From Inia geoffrensis (lineage: Eukaryota > Chordata > Mammalia > Artiodactyla > Iniidae), in the NCBI GenBank assembly GCA_036417435.1, contig CM070910.1, forward strand, positions 68,976,784 through 69,040,783: a stretch of DNA of 64,000 nucleotides. The letters are read 5' to 3'. The notes below the pieces were generated by a model. The model did not search any database. It saw nothing but the letters and a program-made list of their open reading frames with translations, and was not told the origin of the DNA. The first letter of the stretch is position 1. Every line of letters begins with the position of its first letter. The position numbers and the translations under genes were made by a program. Shown in pieces: positions 24,782 to 35,439 of the stretch.

Positions 24782-25610
24782 ATAGATTCCTGGAATCTGG
24801 GCTTTGAAAGACCTTGGAAAGAATCTGGTGCTTGGAAAGACCCTGTGTCTTCCTGGAACGGGCTCTAAGAGTAGATCTCCAAAAATCCAGCAAAAAGAGG
24901 AGCTAGAGGAGTGGGGTGCAGAAAACAGACCCAGGCAGATGCAAGGGGCCCCAGGAGTAAGTGGACACAAAGGCATTTTTGCCTTTGGAGAAAGGTATGG
25001 TTTGGGGATTGGGGTGTGTGTGTGTGTGTCCGTAGTGGGATCTTGGCAGGAACTTGCCTTCCTTGGAAACTTCGCATAAGGAGGACATGAGAGGAGATTT
25101 GGCCTATTTTTTTCATTAAAAAAAATAGAAATAAAGAAATAAAAATCATAAAGTTGAATGTACGGTGGGGATGGGCAACTTGGAGTATTTGTAGAGCAAA
25201 GAGTTTAGCAGTTGTCAGCAACAGAGACAAGGAAGCAATAATCAGGAAAACAGGTGAAATGATTTTATACCGATGAAATGGTTTTATACCGATAGCTTCA
25301 GGGTCGCAAGGTAACTTAAAGTTATTGACTCACACCGTTGTTCCCCTGACCCTTTCGCTTTGCATTTGGGTAAGTGGCTCCCCTTTGGCTGGCCTGAGCC
25401 CATGCTGTTTTTGCACTGGGAAGCATGGTCGCAGTGATCAAGAATGTTTCTTTGTGGATTAACGCTGGCGGGGCTCTAAACTCGGCAGTCAGACACTGAT
25501 GGGGCTTTAATCCACACCAGGCGGCTGAGTGAGCAGGCAGTGGTTTTCAGGGCTTGGCACCTCACACTGGGCTAGCCTTTGGGTGTCCTCTGGGTATTAA
25601 GAAACAGAAA
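24782..25610. other. unique non-coding DNA
   Basis: No gene or repeat family recognised. A short TG run occurs at about 25014-25028. Confidence 0.5.
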
Positions 25611-25944
25611 CTTTGTGACACCATAGATGGACCTAGAGATTATCATATTAAGTGAACTAAGTCAGGCAGAGAAAGACAGATACCATATGACGTCACTTAT
25701 TTATGTGGAATCTAAAATAGGACACAAAGGAACTTATTTAGGAAACACAAACATATTCACAGACATAGAAAACAAACTTACGGTTAACAAAGGGGAAAGG
25801 GGGTGGGGAGGGATAAATTAGGAGTTTGGGATTAGCAGATACAAACTACTATATATAAAATAGATAAACAATAAGGTCCTACTGTAGAGCACAGGAACTA
25901 TATTCAATATCCTGTAATAAACCATATGGGAAAGGATACGAAAA

Positions 25945-26011
<67 letters not shown>

Positions 26012-26090
26012 GTATATATATGCATAATAGACCCCTGAAACTAACACATGGTAAAACAACTATACTTCAATTAAAAATAAATAAATAACG
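25611..26090 (+). mobile_element. L1 3' end, 5'-truncated
   Basis: It opens in the last codons of ORF2 (frame from 25627: MDLEIIILSELSQAEKDRYH, then MTSL). The expected ORF2 stop after MTSLICGI is shifted by a 2-base insertion, so the frame reads on into the 3' UTR. The 3' UTR then has GGGGAGGGATAAATTAGGAG, AATATCCTGTAATAAACCAT and ACTATACTTCAATTAAAAAT. A possible TSD (attaagaaacagaaa before, attaaacagaaa after) is imperfect. A TA/TATG microsatellite has grown inside it. Confidence 0.9.
25949..26022. repeat. microsatellite (TA)n(TATG)n inside L1 3' UTR
   Basis: About 25 TA units run to 25999, followed by four GTAT/TATG units and a short TA run. It sits in the L1 3' UTR, where other copies of this L1 subfamily have only ordinary sequence, so it expanded after insertion. 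Confidence 0.95.
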
Positions 26091-26349
26091 GTAATTAAAC
26101 AGAAATGTATTCCTGGTGCAATCTGTTGCTCAGACTGACAATGTAAAGGAGGAGGCTATAAAAATGTGGTCGGAAGGGGCAATTAGCAAGGTACAAAGGG
26201 TGCTGAAAAGGCAACTAACATTGGGATGGGTGGTACAACTGGCTTACCTTTTAGGTGCTGTGTACTCTGAGATTCCATAAGGCACAATTTCCTGGGGAAT
26301 AGTGAGAAAAAATATGTGTGAGAAAAAGCAAAGAAAACTCCAAAATTTA

Positions 26350-26671
26350 GGGCTTCCCTGGTGTTGCAGTGATTAAGAATCTGCCTGCCAATGCAGGGGA
26401 CGTGGGTTCAAGACCTGGTCTGGGAAGATCCCACATGATGCGGAGCGACTAAGCCAGTGTGCCACAACTACTGAACCTGCCTGCTACAACTACTGAAGCT
26501 CACATGCCTAGAGCCCGTGCTCCACAGCAAGAGAAGCCACCGCAATGAGAAGCCCGTGCACCGCAACGAAAAGTAGCCCCCGTTCGCCGCAACTAGAGAA
26601 AGCCTGTGCCCAGCAACAAAGACCCAATGCAGCCAAAAATAAATAAATAAATAAATATTTTTTTAAAAAGA
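26350..26671 (+). mobile_element. CHR-1-type long SINE
   Basis: GGCTTCCCTGGTGTTGCAGTG, GCCACAACTACTGAACCTGC, ACAACTACTGAAGCTCACAT, GAAGCCACCGCAATGAGAAG, GTAGCCCCCGTTCGCCGC and CAGCCAAAAATAAATAAATA. The 18-bp TSD agaaaactccaaaattta lies at 26332-26349 and, with one mismatch, at 26672-26689. Confidence 0.96.
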
Positions 26672-26692
26672 AGAAAAATCCAAAATTTAAAA

Positions 26693-26900
26693 TAGCTAAT
26701 ACTTAATTTATACATTCTCTAAACCAGGTACTGGGCTAAGAACTTTATATGATTTTTCTTCTAGAATTCTTACTACAATCCCATGGGAGTGGCTCTCCAA
26801 TAAGAGAGATACGTACTAACCTTCTCTCCTTTTTACAGATTATAAAACTTGTGCTTAAAGAAAGTCACTCACTCACTCCGGAATGTAAAGTTGGACCAAA
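26693..26900 (-). repeat. MIR SINE
   Basis: Inverted MIR: TACTGGGCTAAGAACTTTAT, TTCTTACTACAATCCCATGG, CTTTTTACAGATTATAAAAC and GCTTAAAGAAAGTCACTCAC. Strongly diverged but the parts are in order. Confidence 0.65.
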
Positions 26901-27920
26901 AAAACCTGAATCTATCCAACTCTGTGGTCTTCACTCCCACCACCATGTTGCACTGTCTCCTCCAAGTAGGATTGGAAAAAGGAATTGAAAAGTCATGTAA
27001 GTTAAAAGGTCCGGAGTGAAAAGGATTTGGAAATGAATGTTCTCAGTCCCTGAGAGTTTCAGAAAAGATTGCAGATAGGAGATAGAGTAAGATGTTATCC
27101 ATTAGTAAGAAAGGATCCCATAATTGTTCAAAACAAACTCGCAGGGAAAACATTTTCCAACTCAATTTCTGTTCCCCCACTTAGTGGCAATAACCAGCTT
27201 TGTTGATTACACCATTACTGAATGTTAAAGAGTATAACTGAGTAGAGTTGTTGCTTCACATCTTGCGTGGGTGGCCATTGATGGAAATATGCACAGTCCT
27301 CCCCATGGGATCATAGAGCACCATCTTTAGAAAACCAAATGCAACTCAGAGTCTGCTTTCCTGGCAGCATGAAACATGCATGAAGAATGTTCATCACTTT
27401 TTATTCTTTGTCCTTTTATGCTTTGAAATGGAGCAGAAGAGTATGCTAAAAACTTGACAAAGTGCCTAAAGCAGAGAGGACTTAAGCAGTGTTAGTTTCC
27501 CTACTCTGCCTTCCCTCAGTCATCGAGGAGTGTCCAATATTTTTGATAGCACTCCCATCAGTTAAAAAAGAGAGAGAGAATGAAAACTATGAGGACATGC
27601 CACTATAGTGGATACTGTGGTGCTCCCCTTAGCTCTCCTCCCCAGGGCTGATGCACAAACTCCCCACTGCTGGCTATCACAGCTGCATCCTTCCCTGAAT
27701 TGCCCTCAACTGAAGGGAACTGCCTCATTTGAGGTATTCCCTCCTCCCAGGAGGGTGGCCCATGGCTAATGACTGGCCAATGTGGAAGTGGGAAGGCCCA
27801 GCCCCCTTACCTGAATTCCGGAAAACTCTGAAGGACCTTCCCAGCTCCAGAGCTCACAATAGTATCTGCTGAGACCTCAGGTGCAAACACATTGCAGGTT
27901 ACCTTTTCCTTCTACTGGAT
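26901..27920. other. mostly unique DNA; 27560-27920 may be an old LTR
   Basis: 26.9-27.56 kb shows nothing recognisable. The stretch 27560-27920 (GTGGTGCTCCCCTTAGCTCT, GGTGGCCCATGGCTAATGAC, TCCAGAGCTCACAATAG) has the feel of a retroviral LTR and may be related to 29870-29950 beyond the LTR complex. I could not establish the family. Confidence 0.35.
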
Positions 27921-28143
27921 CTGAAACTAAGCAGGACCCTGTGCAGCCTTTCTGGATACAAAAGCCGTTCCGTGCCCCTTGTTTCTTGTTTATAGAAAAA
28001 AACTTTAGTCTCCTGGGCCTTCCCCAAGTTCCAAAGAGCAGGTACAGGCAGTTACTAATTAGGGAAGTGTGGGACTGCAAAAACAGAAAAAGCAGTTAAA
28101 CAAGAAAAGTAAGACAATAGTGCAGCCATAAAACAGAGCCCTA

Positions 28144-28724
28144 CATGGGAGCAACCTAAGTGTCCGTTGACAGATGAATGGATAAAGAAGATGTGGCCCA
28201 TATATACAATGGAATACTACTCAGCCATAAAAAGAAACAAAATTGAATTACTTGTAGTGAGGTGGATGGACCTAGAGACTGTCATACAGAGTGAAGTAAG
28301 TCAGAAAGAGAAAAATAAATACCATATGCTAACATAGATATATGGAATCTAAAAAAAAAAAAAAGTTTCTGAAGAACCTAGGGGCAGGACAGGAATAAAG
28401 ATGCAGATGTGGAGAATGGACTTGAGGACACGGGGAGGGGAAGGGTAAGCTGGGACAAAGTGAGAGAGTGGCATGGACATATATACACTACCAAACGTAA
28501 AATAGATAGCTAGTGGGAAGCAGCCACACAGTACAGGGAGATCAGCTCAGTGCTTTGTGACCACCTAGAGGGGTGGGATAGGGAGGGTGGGAGGGAGGGA
28601 GACGCAAGAGGGAGGAGATATGGGGATATATGTATATGTATAGCTGATTCACTTTGTTTTAAAGCAGAAACTAACACACGCTTGTAAAGCAATTATATCC
28701 CAATAAAGATGTTAAAAAAAATAA
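28144..28724 (+). mobile_element. L1 3' end, 5'-truncated, inserted in the LTR
   Basis: It starts in the ORF2 C-terminal region (GACAGATGAATGGATAAAGA, ATGGAATACTACTCAGCC, GATGGACCTAGAGACTGTC). The 3' UTR follows with GGGAAGCAGCCACACAGTAC, GGGAGGGTGGGAGGGAGGGA and AATTATATCCCAATAAAG, then the A-tail. The TSD aaaacagagcccta at 28130-28143 and aaaacagagtccta at 28725-28738 has one mismatch. This 3' UTR type differs from that of the copies at 9474 and 25611, so two L1 subfamilies are present. Confidence 0.95.
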
Positions 28725-29007
28725 AAAACAGAGTCCTAGTTCCTCCTCAAGGGATATATTTGAGTTGGGTATATTTGAGTTGTTCTTTAGGAGCTAAGAC
28801 CCCACCAACCCACCTACCCACCCAGGTAGAGAATGGTGACTACATGCTGAGCACAAGCAGTAGACCTCAGGCTGCTTGGAACCAGAAGGTTGAGGATTGA
28901 GATTCCCCAAACACTACCCTGTTACCTCACCACCAATCAATCAGAAGAAAGTCATGCTCTCTGCAGCCCTCACCCCCAAATATTGCCTTTAAAAATGCTC
29001 TCCTTGA

Positions 29008-29660
29008 GGTGGGAGATAGATGGGCCCCAGGCTGCGCAGCTGGAGTTCATCCCCTATGGACAGATACTCCAAAATAGCAGGAGAGATGAGAAGCTAAGCC
29101 CTGCCCAGATAAGAGATAAAAGACCACATATTCCTCATTCTCGAAGTCAAGGTGACCTTCACAATAGACATGCACAGAAAGGCTCCTTGAAGGTCAAAAA
29201 GGGAGGGGGCCTCACCTCACAGTAAGTGAATCCATCACTAGAATCCATCTTGGCTAAGACAGGCACATGCACACATAGGAGGACCCTAAGATATAACAAA
29301 TACGGACTCAGAACCCGGCAAAGCAAGATGATTGGCCAGAGGAAACCCGGAAGAAATGTCCCATAAAAGTGATTCAAACTACCATGGGGGTGCGACTCAC
29401 TCTCTGAGCCCACCCATGTGTCTATCCACATGTACTCTTCGTCTCCTAATAAACACTTTATTTGTTTCACTACTTTCCATCTCTATGTGGAAATTCATTC
29501 CTACACAGCTGACAGGCCAGGACCTTGTCACTGGCCACTGGTCCATGGTGGCCTAGTGGCTAGGATTCAGCATTCTCACTGATGCAGCCAGACTTTGATC
29601 TCTGGCCAGGAACCAAAATCCTTCTTCAAGCCACTGCAGGCTGAGGCCACCCCTAGATCA
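29008..29660 (+). mobile_element. second, unrelated LTR-like insertion nested in the first LTR
   Basis: The outer LTR is interrupted after GCTCT at ~29001 and resumes at ~29661; a candidate 6-bp TSD is ccttga (29002-29007) and ccctga (29661-29666). Inside are GATTGGCCAGAGGAAACC, a CATAAAAGTG box, CTCTGAGCCCACCCATGTG, AATAAA at 29448-29453 followed by CACTTTATTTGTTTCAC, and GAAATTCATTCCTACACAGC, an R/U5-like layout. The 3' part carries a tRNA-Glu-like stretch and ends CCCTAGATCA. No viral reading frame. Exact ends are uncertain. Confidence 0.65.
29542..29615 (+). pseudogene. tRNA-Glu-like sequence (CTC anticodon position), decayed
   Basis: It follows tRNA-Glu along its length: TCCATGGTGGCCTAGTGG, CTAGGATTCAGCATTCTCAC with CTC in the anticodon position, a degenerate T-arm (GACTTTGATCTC), then CCAGGAA and CCA. 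Box A (TGGCCTAGTGG) is intact; box B has lost GGTTC. The acceptor stem is short one pair, so it should not make a working tRNA. It is flanked on both sides by the nested LTR. It may be a captured tRNA or a normal part of that LTR family. Confidence 0.6.
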
Positions 29661-29838
29661 CCCTGAAAACATTTCTCTGACAACCATTGGAGAGTTCAGG
29701 TCTTTTGAGTTTGAGCTGCCCACACTCCTTGCTGGGTCCCCTGCAATAAACACTGACTTTCCCTCACCACAACTTGATTTTAGTAATTTGGCTTTGCTGT
29801 GCAGCAGGCGACAGGACCCAAGTTCAGTTCGGTGACAG

Positions 29839-30136
29839 ATCCTGCCTCCTTTCTTTCTAGCAGGTGTATCGTCCATGACCACTCCCAATTGACCTCTGAA
29901 TGCAACTTTCTACCTCAAAGTCTATTTCAAGTGAATCTAGTCTAAGACAACCCCCAGGTACATTTAATAATGAATACTGTACTCAAATGTCGAATATATG
30001 GATGCTGTTAAATATTATTTCACTGCAAAACATTCACAAAATAGAAATGTAAAATAAATGTAAGTTGAAGTTCTAATATTTTCTTTCCAAACCTCAATGA
30101 ACTGTCTTGTGCAACCTCTCCCCCTACCCTTACACA
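29839..30136. other. spacer between the two facing LTRs
   Basis: About 300 bp, AT-rich in its second half, with no match to either LTR or to retroviral coding sequence. 29870-29950 (TCTATTTCAAGTGAATCTAG, TCTAAGACAACCCCC) may be the tail of an older element interrupted by the LTRs. Confidence 0.4.
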
Positions 30137-30790
30137 TGTTACTGAACCAAGCTTGGGTTTACCCCTGTCCCCCCAGCCCCAATGTGCAGCAAAGCCAATC
30201 TACTGACACCAGGTTGTGAAGAAAAGTATGGCATTTATTGCAGGCATCAAGTAAGGAGTACAGGCAGGCTCAAAAGACCTGAACTCCTCAATGGCTTTCA
30301 GGGAAAGGTTTTTAAAGACAGTGTGAGGGAGAGGGTTGTGAGGTGTGTGATCAGCTCACGCTCAATTCCCTGATTGGTTGATGGTGATGTAACAGGGTGA
30401 TATCACAGAGATCAACATTATCAATCCTCAGGTTCCAGCCAGTCTGGGGGTTATGTGTTCCTGGTCATCATAGAGTTAGCTTCCTCCACCTGGTGGGGGT
30501 TTTAGTACCTGCAAAACAACTTAGGAATGCGCATTTCACTTATCTTTACCTTTGAAACAGAACCGGGGGTCCTTGTGACTGATTTATTGTTTAAGTTATG
30601 GCTACTCTCCTGCTTGACTGTCCTATCTTTGTTTCTGCATTCTTTACTTCCCCAAACATTGACTACTAGGGCTTGTTCTTTGATCTACATGGAAGGCCCA
30701 AGAGGTCACCGTGTATTTCCATAGCCTTTTTTTCCAGTCAACAGTAAGCAAGAACACAGAGGGGTCTGTCACCGGGAAGACCCCAACATG
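30137..30790 (-). mobile_element. endogenous retrovirus LTR, same family as 27930-29838, opposite orientation
   Basis: Its 3' end (TGTTACTGAACC at 30137 on the plus strand) faces the 3' end of the left copy. Inverted hallmarks: GCAAAGCCAATCTACTGACA, TTTATT at 30234-30239 (the AATAAA signal), CTCAAAAGACCTGAACTCCT, TTTTTAAAGACAGTG, GATTGGTTGATGGTGATGTA, CCCAAACATTGAC and GAAGGCCCAAGAGGTC. It is uninterrupted, so it shows what the left copy looked like before the nested insertions. The right edge near the CA repeat is approximate. Confidence 0.8.
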
Positions 30791-30805
30791 GACGTGCTTG
30801 ATTTT

Positions 30806-30807
<2 letters not shown>

Positions 30808-30843
<36 letters not shown>
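30808..30843. repeat. microsatellite (CA)18
   Basis: An uninterrupted CA run between TTTTGTA and CGCAGAAG. Probably polymorphic in length. Confidence 0.98.
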
Positions 30844-30846
<3 letters not shown>

Positions 30847-30939
30847 GAAGAGACTGTTCTTATTCAATAAATATGTTTTATCTTAAGTGTCATGGAGAAT
30901 GTAAATATGATCTTACAGTGTAGTTGGGAAGAAAAAAAA

Positions 30940-32460
30940 TGTACAAATAACCAATGTAGGGGACCATGGAGGGAGGAATCTAGGAACACATGTAATAACA
31001 CATAAGAGATAGAGACATCAAGTACCCTAGGATGTCCATGGGGCTGAGGCCACTCCAGCTGGGGGAATTATGGAAGGATTCCTGAAGGAGGTAGGGTAAA
31101 AGTATTTCTAAAGGAAAGAATGAGGATGAAGGGTAGGCACGAAGGTAGGAAAGAAGATGGGTGAGGAGGGTACAAGGGAGATTTGGAAAGTGAAGTGTAG
31201 TGAAGCTTCAGATGTGTAGGTTTACGTGGGAAAGAAGTGGAAGATAAGGCTGGACAGGTGGTGGAGGCTGCCTCCCTCTAGCAGGGACTCTCCTAACGCA
31301 GGACTTGGGGTGTGGGCTCTGTTATGCTAGCACTGAGGAGCCAGAAAAGGGTTTTGAGGAGAAAAGTGCAAGTCTTTCAGGAAGATGAGTCTGGTACAAT
31401 GTGCCAGAAAATGGACAGAAATTGTGCCCCGAGTGCAGAAAATTTAGCACTAGAACAAAAATAGATTAGAGGTGGTTCAGTGAAAAGATAGGCAACATGA
31501 TTGAGAATAAAAGAAAAATATCCACAGAAAAGATGTCATAGACGAAAATCTACATCATCTGAAGAATAAGGAAAAACACTAGCGGACTGGGTTCTATGTT
31601 GTAGTAATTTATAGGATTATGACGCTATCACCCAATATGAAGACATCAGGAAGGAATAACGCTGGATAAAAAGATGATGTTTTTGTTCTGACATTTTGAT
31701 TTCAGGGAGATCATGTGACTTCTAGGTGGGAATATTTAATAGGTATACACATAGGGCTGGGGTCTAGAGGAAGGATAGGATAGAACTAGACATAGACATT
31801 TCAAAGCCATCTGAATAGCCCATCCTATTTGAATTCTTGAGAAGGGATGAGTCTCTTGGAGCGAGATTCACATACAGCCAGAGTCTCAGAGAATGGAAGA
31901 GGGAGACAGAAGGATCTGAGGTGGGGAAGGGAGTGTTAGAAGTTGAGGAGGAAGAGACTCTTAGAAGTTCAGGAGGAAGAGACTCTGAAAACAAGCGCAA
32001 GAACATGGCTAAGGTGCGGAAAGCTGCAGAAAGCCCAGGAAGAATGAGCAGAAACCATCGGGTGGGTGACTAGGAACTTACAATAATCTTTAAGAGAACA
32101 ATTTCAGATGATTTGGGACGAGGAAGCTGGGAGGTGTGGTGAGTTGTAAACAGCTTTCTTTTTAAGTTTGGCTATGAAGAGAGCGAGAGAGAATGTGGTA
32201 AGAGGGAGGGACAGAGACACAGATAAAGGCATTTTCAAGATAGGAAGGACATGTACAAGGAAGATGGAGGAAATGAAAGTCCTAGAGAGAGAAACAGTGG
32301 CGGGTAATTCAAGTAGGAGGCAAGGTTAGCCAGAGCATGGAGGAAGGAAGGGTGCCTTGAAGATGAGGGTCTCCATCATCTGAGTCAACAGAAAGTGAAG
32401 AACATGGGTGAAGGGGTGGGCACTGCAGATCTGCTCTGAGTTTTCCCAATTTTTGTTGGA
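30940..32460 (-). repeat. L2 LINE, long diverged fragment
   Basis: Purine-rich on the plus strand in the pattern of inverted L2: GGGAATTATGGAAGGATTCC, TGAGGAGAAAAGTGCAAG, AAGATGAGTCTGGTACA, then TTTAAGTTTGGCTATGAAGA and GCCAGAGCATGGAGGAAGG. Divergence is high and the middle (31.5-32.05 kb) is weakly supported, so there may be gaps. No intact frame. Confidence 0.5.
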
Positions 32461-33079
32461 CTTGCACAAATTCCACTCTCTGGGGAAGAGAGCTTTTGCT
32501 ATAGACATACTCACATGCCACAGAGACCAGCTCCCACTGAAACTGAAGTAGGTCGTTTTCAAATGGGGAGTGCTTTGGCAGCTGGCTGTAGAAGACGAGC
32601 AATTCGATTTCTGGCTCCCTGAGTTCCCTTCATCTAAAGACATTGCTGTCAACCTCCCACAGGTATAAATGCCACCCTCCCTCTCTCTTGTTCTTTAACA
32701 CGACTGAAGTCCTACGACCTTGGCTTAGGAAGTAAAGAAATCCTGTCCTGATGTGAAGAAGACGATCCGATCCTAGAGACCTGGCTGGGCTCAGTGCCCT
32801 CTGTAGCGAGAACTCCCTGTGACGCCACATCAAGAGGGATCAGAATAGTCACTAGAGAGAGGTTGATTGGAGCTGCATCTGTCAGGCTGTATAAGCATTC
32901 TTCTCCTTTATTCCATTCACAGATGTGTTGGGATGGGCTACAGTAGACTCTGGTAGAATCAAGCCTAGAGATCTAGGTAAAGCAAACGGAGACAGCCTAT
33001 GGATATAGAATAGAGGATGTTCTGAGACCAAGGTGCCATCTGGCAGAAAAGGCAAGGCAAGAAATGGAGGGTGGCTATG

Positions 33080-33255
33080 GAGCAGAAGATCTAGGTTCAA
33101 GTCCTGGCCTTTTGCCTTGGTAGTTGTGTAACCTTGAGCCAGTTAGTTGCCTGCTTTGTGTTTCCGTTTCCTCATTGTCAATGAAAGGTTAATAATGCTT
33201 ACCTTGAAGTCTTGTTCTGAGGATTAGAAAGGAGATCACCTAGTACACAGTCATT
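33080..33255 (+). repeat. MIR SINE
   Basis: TAGGTTCAAGTCCTGGCC, TAACCTTGAGCCAGTTAGTT, GTTTCCGTTTCCTCATTGTC, TTAATAATGCTTACC and CTGAGGATTAGAAAGGAG are in plus-strand MIR order. Confidence 0.85.
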
Positions 33256-34769
33256 ATGGTTTGGGGTGGGTTGGCGGGGACAGCCAAGAAAAAGGTGAGG
33301 TAACTACCATAGGAAAGTTTTCTTCAGTGGAATTCTGCTGGGTGGAACAGGAAAGCCAGAGGAAAAAAAGAAAAGAAAGGCCATGTTTTTCCCAAAATTT
33401 AGGGTGGGCAAACTTACAGTTGGCATGTAGGAAACTCCAACGAAGTGCCCAGAAGAGTGGAAAAATATGCCCAAAGATTGTCATAGCAGCCGATACTAAA
33501 ATATGATTGGAGGTTCTGAGAACTCTGGCTAGATTGCTTTTAAATAATTTGCAGGCTGTTAAATTATTTGTAAATGCCTGAGAAAACAAAAGTGTTTTGG
33601 TGCCTGAGTTCACACACATTTGGCAAATGCTGCACAGCTTTCTGAAGGAGGGAAGGATGCACACAGGGAGGGCTAAGAAGAAGAGTACAGTCCTCCAGCC
33701 GTGTGGCCCCCCAGGCAACACAAGACAATGTAACCATGAGGAGGAAGGAGAGACAGGGAACAGAAGCACATCTATTCAAGCTGAGGAATCTATCTTGGTT
33801 AGGAACCCCAGAGAACTTGGGAGACAATGAGTCACCACATCCTATTTAATATGCACAGGAAACTTGGAACAAAATCAATCCAGCAGTGAAAACTGGCCAG
33901 TTACCTGGAGAATCATGAAGCGAGAAATGCTTCTTATGCAAAAAGCAGCTGATGTTATCCTCCAAAAGCCAGGTACAGGCAAAAAGAGGCAATTAAATTC
34001 TTCTCTGCCCTCTGGAGACTTCTGTGAACTCTTTGGCTAACTTATTCCTGTAATTTGCTGAAACCTCTGCTAACATATTTCATTTATAACTGACCATGAA
34101 CAGCTCCAACAGTGGGCATGGCTTAATACTCAGACACACAGGAATACAAACACATACCGGTTTACACACACGTGTGCAACCTACACACACTGTAGGTTTG
34201 CTAGAAATACGCTTTGGAAAGATGGGGCAGGGATTTGGAACATACAGAAAGGATACAGAACAAAGGGCTCTCTTCCAATTTCTTACACCCCTTTTTCCCC
34301 ATTTAAGTGAATGTCCTATCTCTACCCTAATGTGGCTTAATGAAGTGGCTTAGGGAGGTGTAGAAGTGTCTAGAGGATCTTCTTCCTTGAATTATTGCTA
34401 ACCACAGGGCTGGTGACTGCCCTACTCCCACCAGTAAAGAAGTACTTCTGAAGAGTGATAAATTCAGGCAGCATCCACCACCACTGCCTCTACTCCTAAG
34501 CATTAGTACTGATCATGTCCTGGGACACAAGTTCACATAGGCTGGATCTAATACTACCTTGATTACGCAAACAACTCATGACTTTTACCCTTGGCAATCT
34601 TGGCAAGTCCTGGCACCTTGAAAGGGGCCATGGCCAATCTCAGAACATCATCCACTGACTGTCACTTGGGTACCAAGGGCCTGGGACAGAAATACTTCGA
34701 ACAACATCAATAGCAAAGATGTCTTGTCTTGGAAAGAGTAATGATAACGAAAACAATGATGTAAAGCCA
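33256..34769. other. unique non-coding DNA
   Basis: No gene or repeat family recognised. The 171-codon minus-strand frame (33254-33769) overlaps an 81- and a 77-codon plus-strand frame, matches nothing known and has no support as a gene. Confidence 0.5.
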
Positions 34770-35432
34770 AAACCTTTATAATGGCCTATGATGCCCTACA
34801 AGACCTGGCACCTTCACCCGTGCGAATACAACACCTCACACAATCTGCCCCACACACAGCCCTCCTGCTGTACTTTGAATACACCCAGTGCATTTGGCCC
34901 AGCTGTTTCCTCTTTCTGAAACTCTCTTCCCCCAGATATGTAATAGCTAAACCCCTTTGCATCTGCTCAAATTTACCTGAAACCTTTGCTCAAATTTCAC
35001 CTTCTCAGTGAGACCCACTCCGACTGCTTTATTTGCTGCAACATGCCTGGCACCTGCTGGCACTCAGACCTCCCTTATCCTACTCTGCATGTGCCCTTTC
35101 CTATAGTTCCCATCACCTTCTAACATACTATTATACTTGGCCTCATTTATTATGTTTATTGCTTGTCTCTTTGGCTAGAATACAAGTAAACTTTACTGGG
35201 GAAGAAATCTTTTTGGTTTTGGGGTTTTTTTTTGTTTTGACCATGCCGGACAGCTTACGGGATCTAACTTCCCTGACCAGGAATTGAACCAGGGCCCTGG
35301 CAGTGAAAGTGCTGAGTCCTAACCACTGGATCTCCAGGGAATTCCCGGGAATCTTTGTTTTATTTACTGATATACCCATGTGCCTAGATATTCCCTGGCA
35401 CATAGTAGGTGCTCAAAAAATATTAGTTGAAT
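34770..35432 (+). repeat. L2 LINE 3' region, split by a SINE
   Basis: GATGCCCTACAAGACCTGGC, ACTCTCTTCCCCCAGATATG, TTGCTCAAATTTCACCTTCT, CAGTGAGACCCACTCC, TTTATTGCTTGTCTCTTTGG, then after the SINE TTCCCTGGCACATAGTAGGT and GTTGAATAAATGA. This is the L2 3' end in order. Confidence 0.88.
35214..35348 (-). mobile_element. short tRNA-Glu SINE (Bov-tA/CHR-like monomer)
   Basis: Inverted monomer: a T/G-rich tail at the left, GACCATGCCGGACAGCTTAC, TTCCCTGACCAGGAATTGAA, CCTAACCACTGGATC and CCAGGGAATTCCC. Same short class as 14975-15107. The TSD around gaaatcttt (35205-35213) and gaatcttt (35349-35356) is imperfect. It lies inside an L2. Confidence 0.85.
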
Positions 35433-35439
35433 AAATGAA

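Larger units (their letters stand above)
27930..29838 (+). mobile_element. endogenous retrovirus LTR, split by an L1 and by a second LTR
   Basis: Three segments form one LTR: ~27930-28143, 28739-29007 and 29661-29838. They align in order with the reverse complement of 30137-30790. Shared blocks are TCCTGGGCCTTCCCC, a GGGAAGT block, a TAAGACCCC block, TGTTACCTCACCACCAATCA, TTTAAAAATGCTCTC, GAGTTCAGGTCTTTTGAG, CCTGCAATAAA (poly(A) signal, 29745-29750) and TTGGCTTTGCTGTGCAGCAG. The 3' end is near GTTCGGTGACA. No viral genes are present. The family resembles class I LTRs but I cannot name it. Confidence 0.8.

Noticed and set aside
24491..24976. 161-codon minus-strand frame with GPSHSAASG-type peptide
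   Set aside because: Half of it is the CHR-2 SINE read backwards; the same peptide recurs at 5.6, 14.2, 16.6, 17.4, 43.0, 47.1, 55.9, 57.3 and 61.3 kb wherever a CHR-2 lies.
33254..33769. 171-codon minus-strand open frame
   Set aside because: Overlaps plus-strand frames of similar quality and resembles nothing known.
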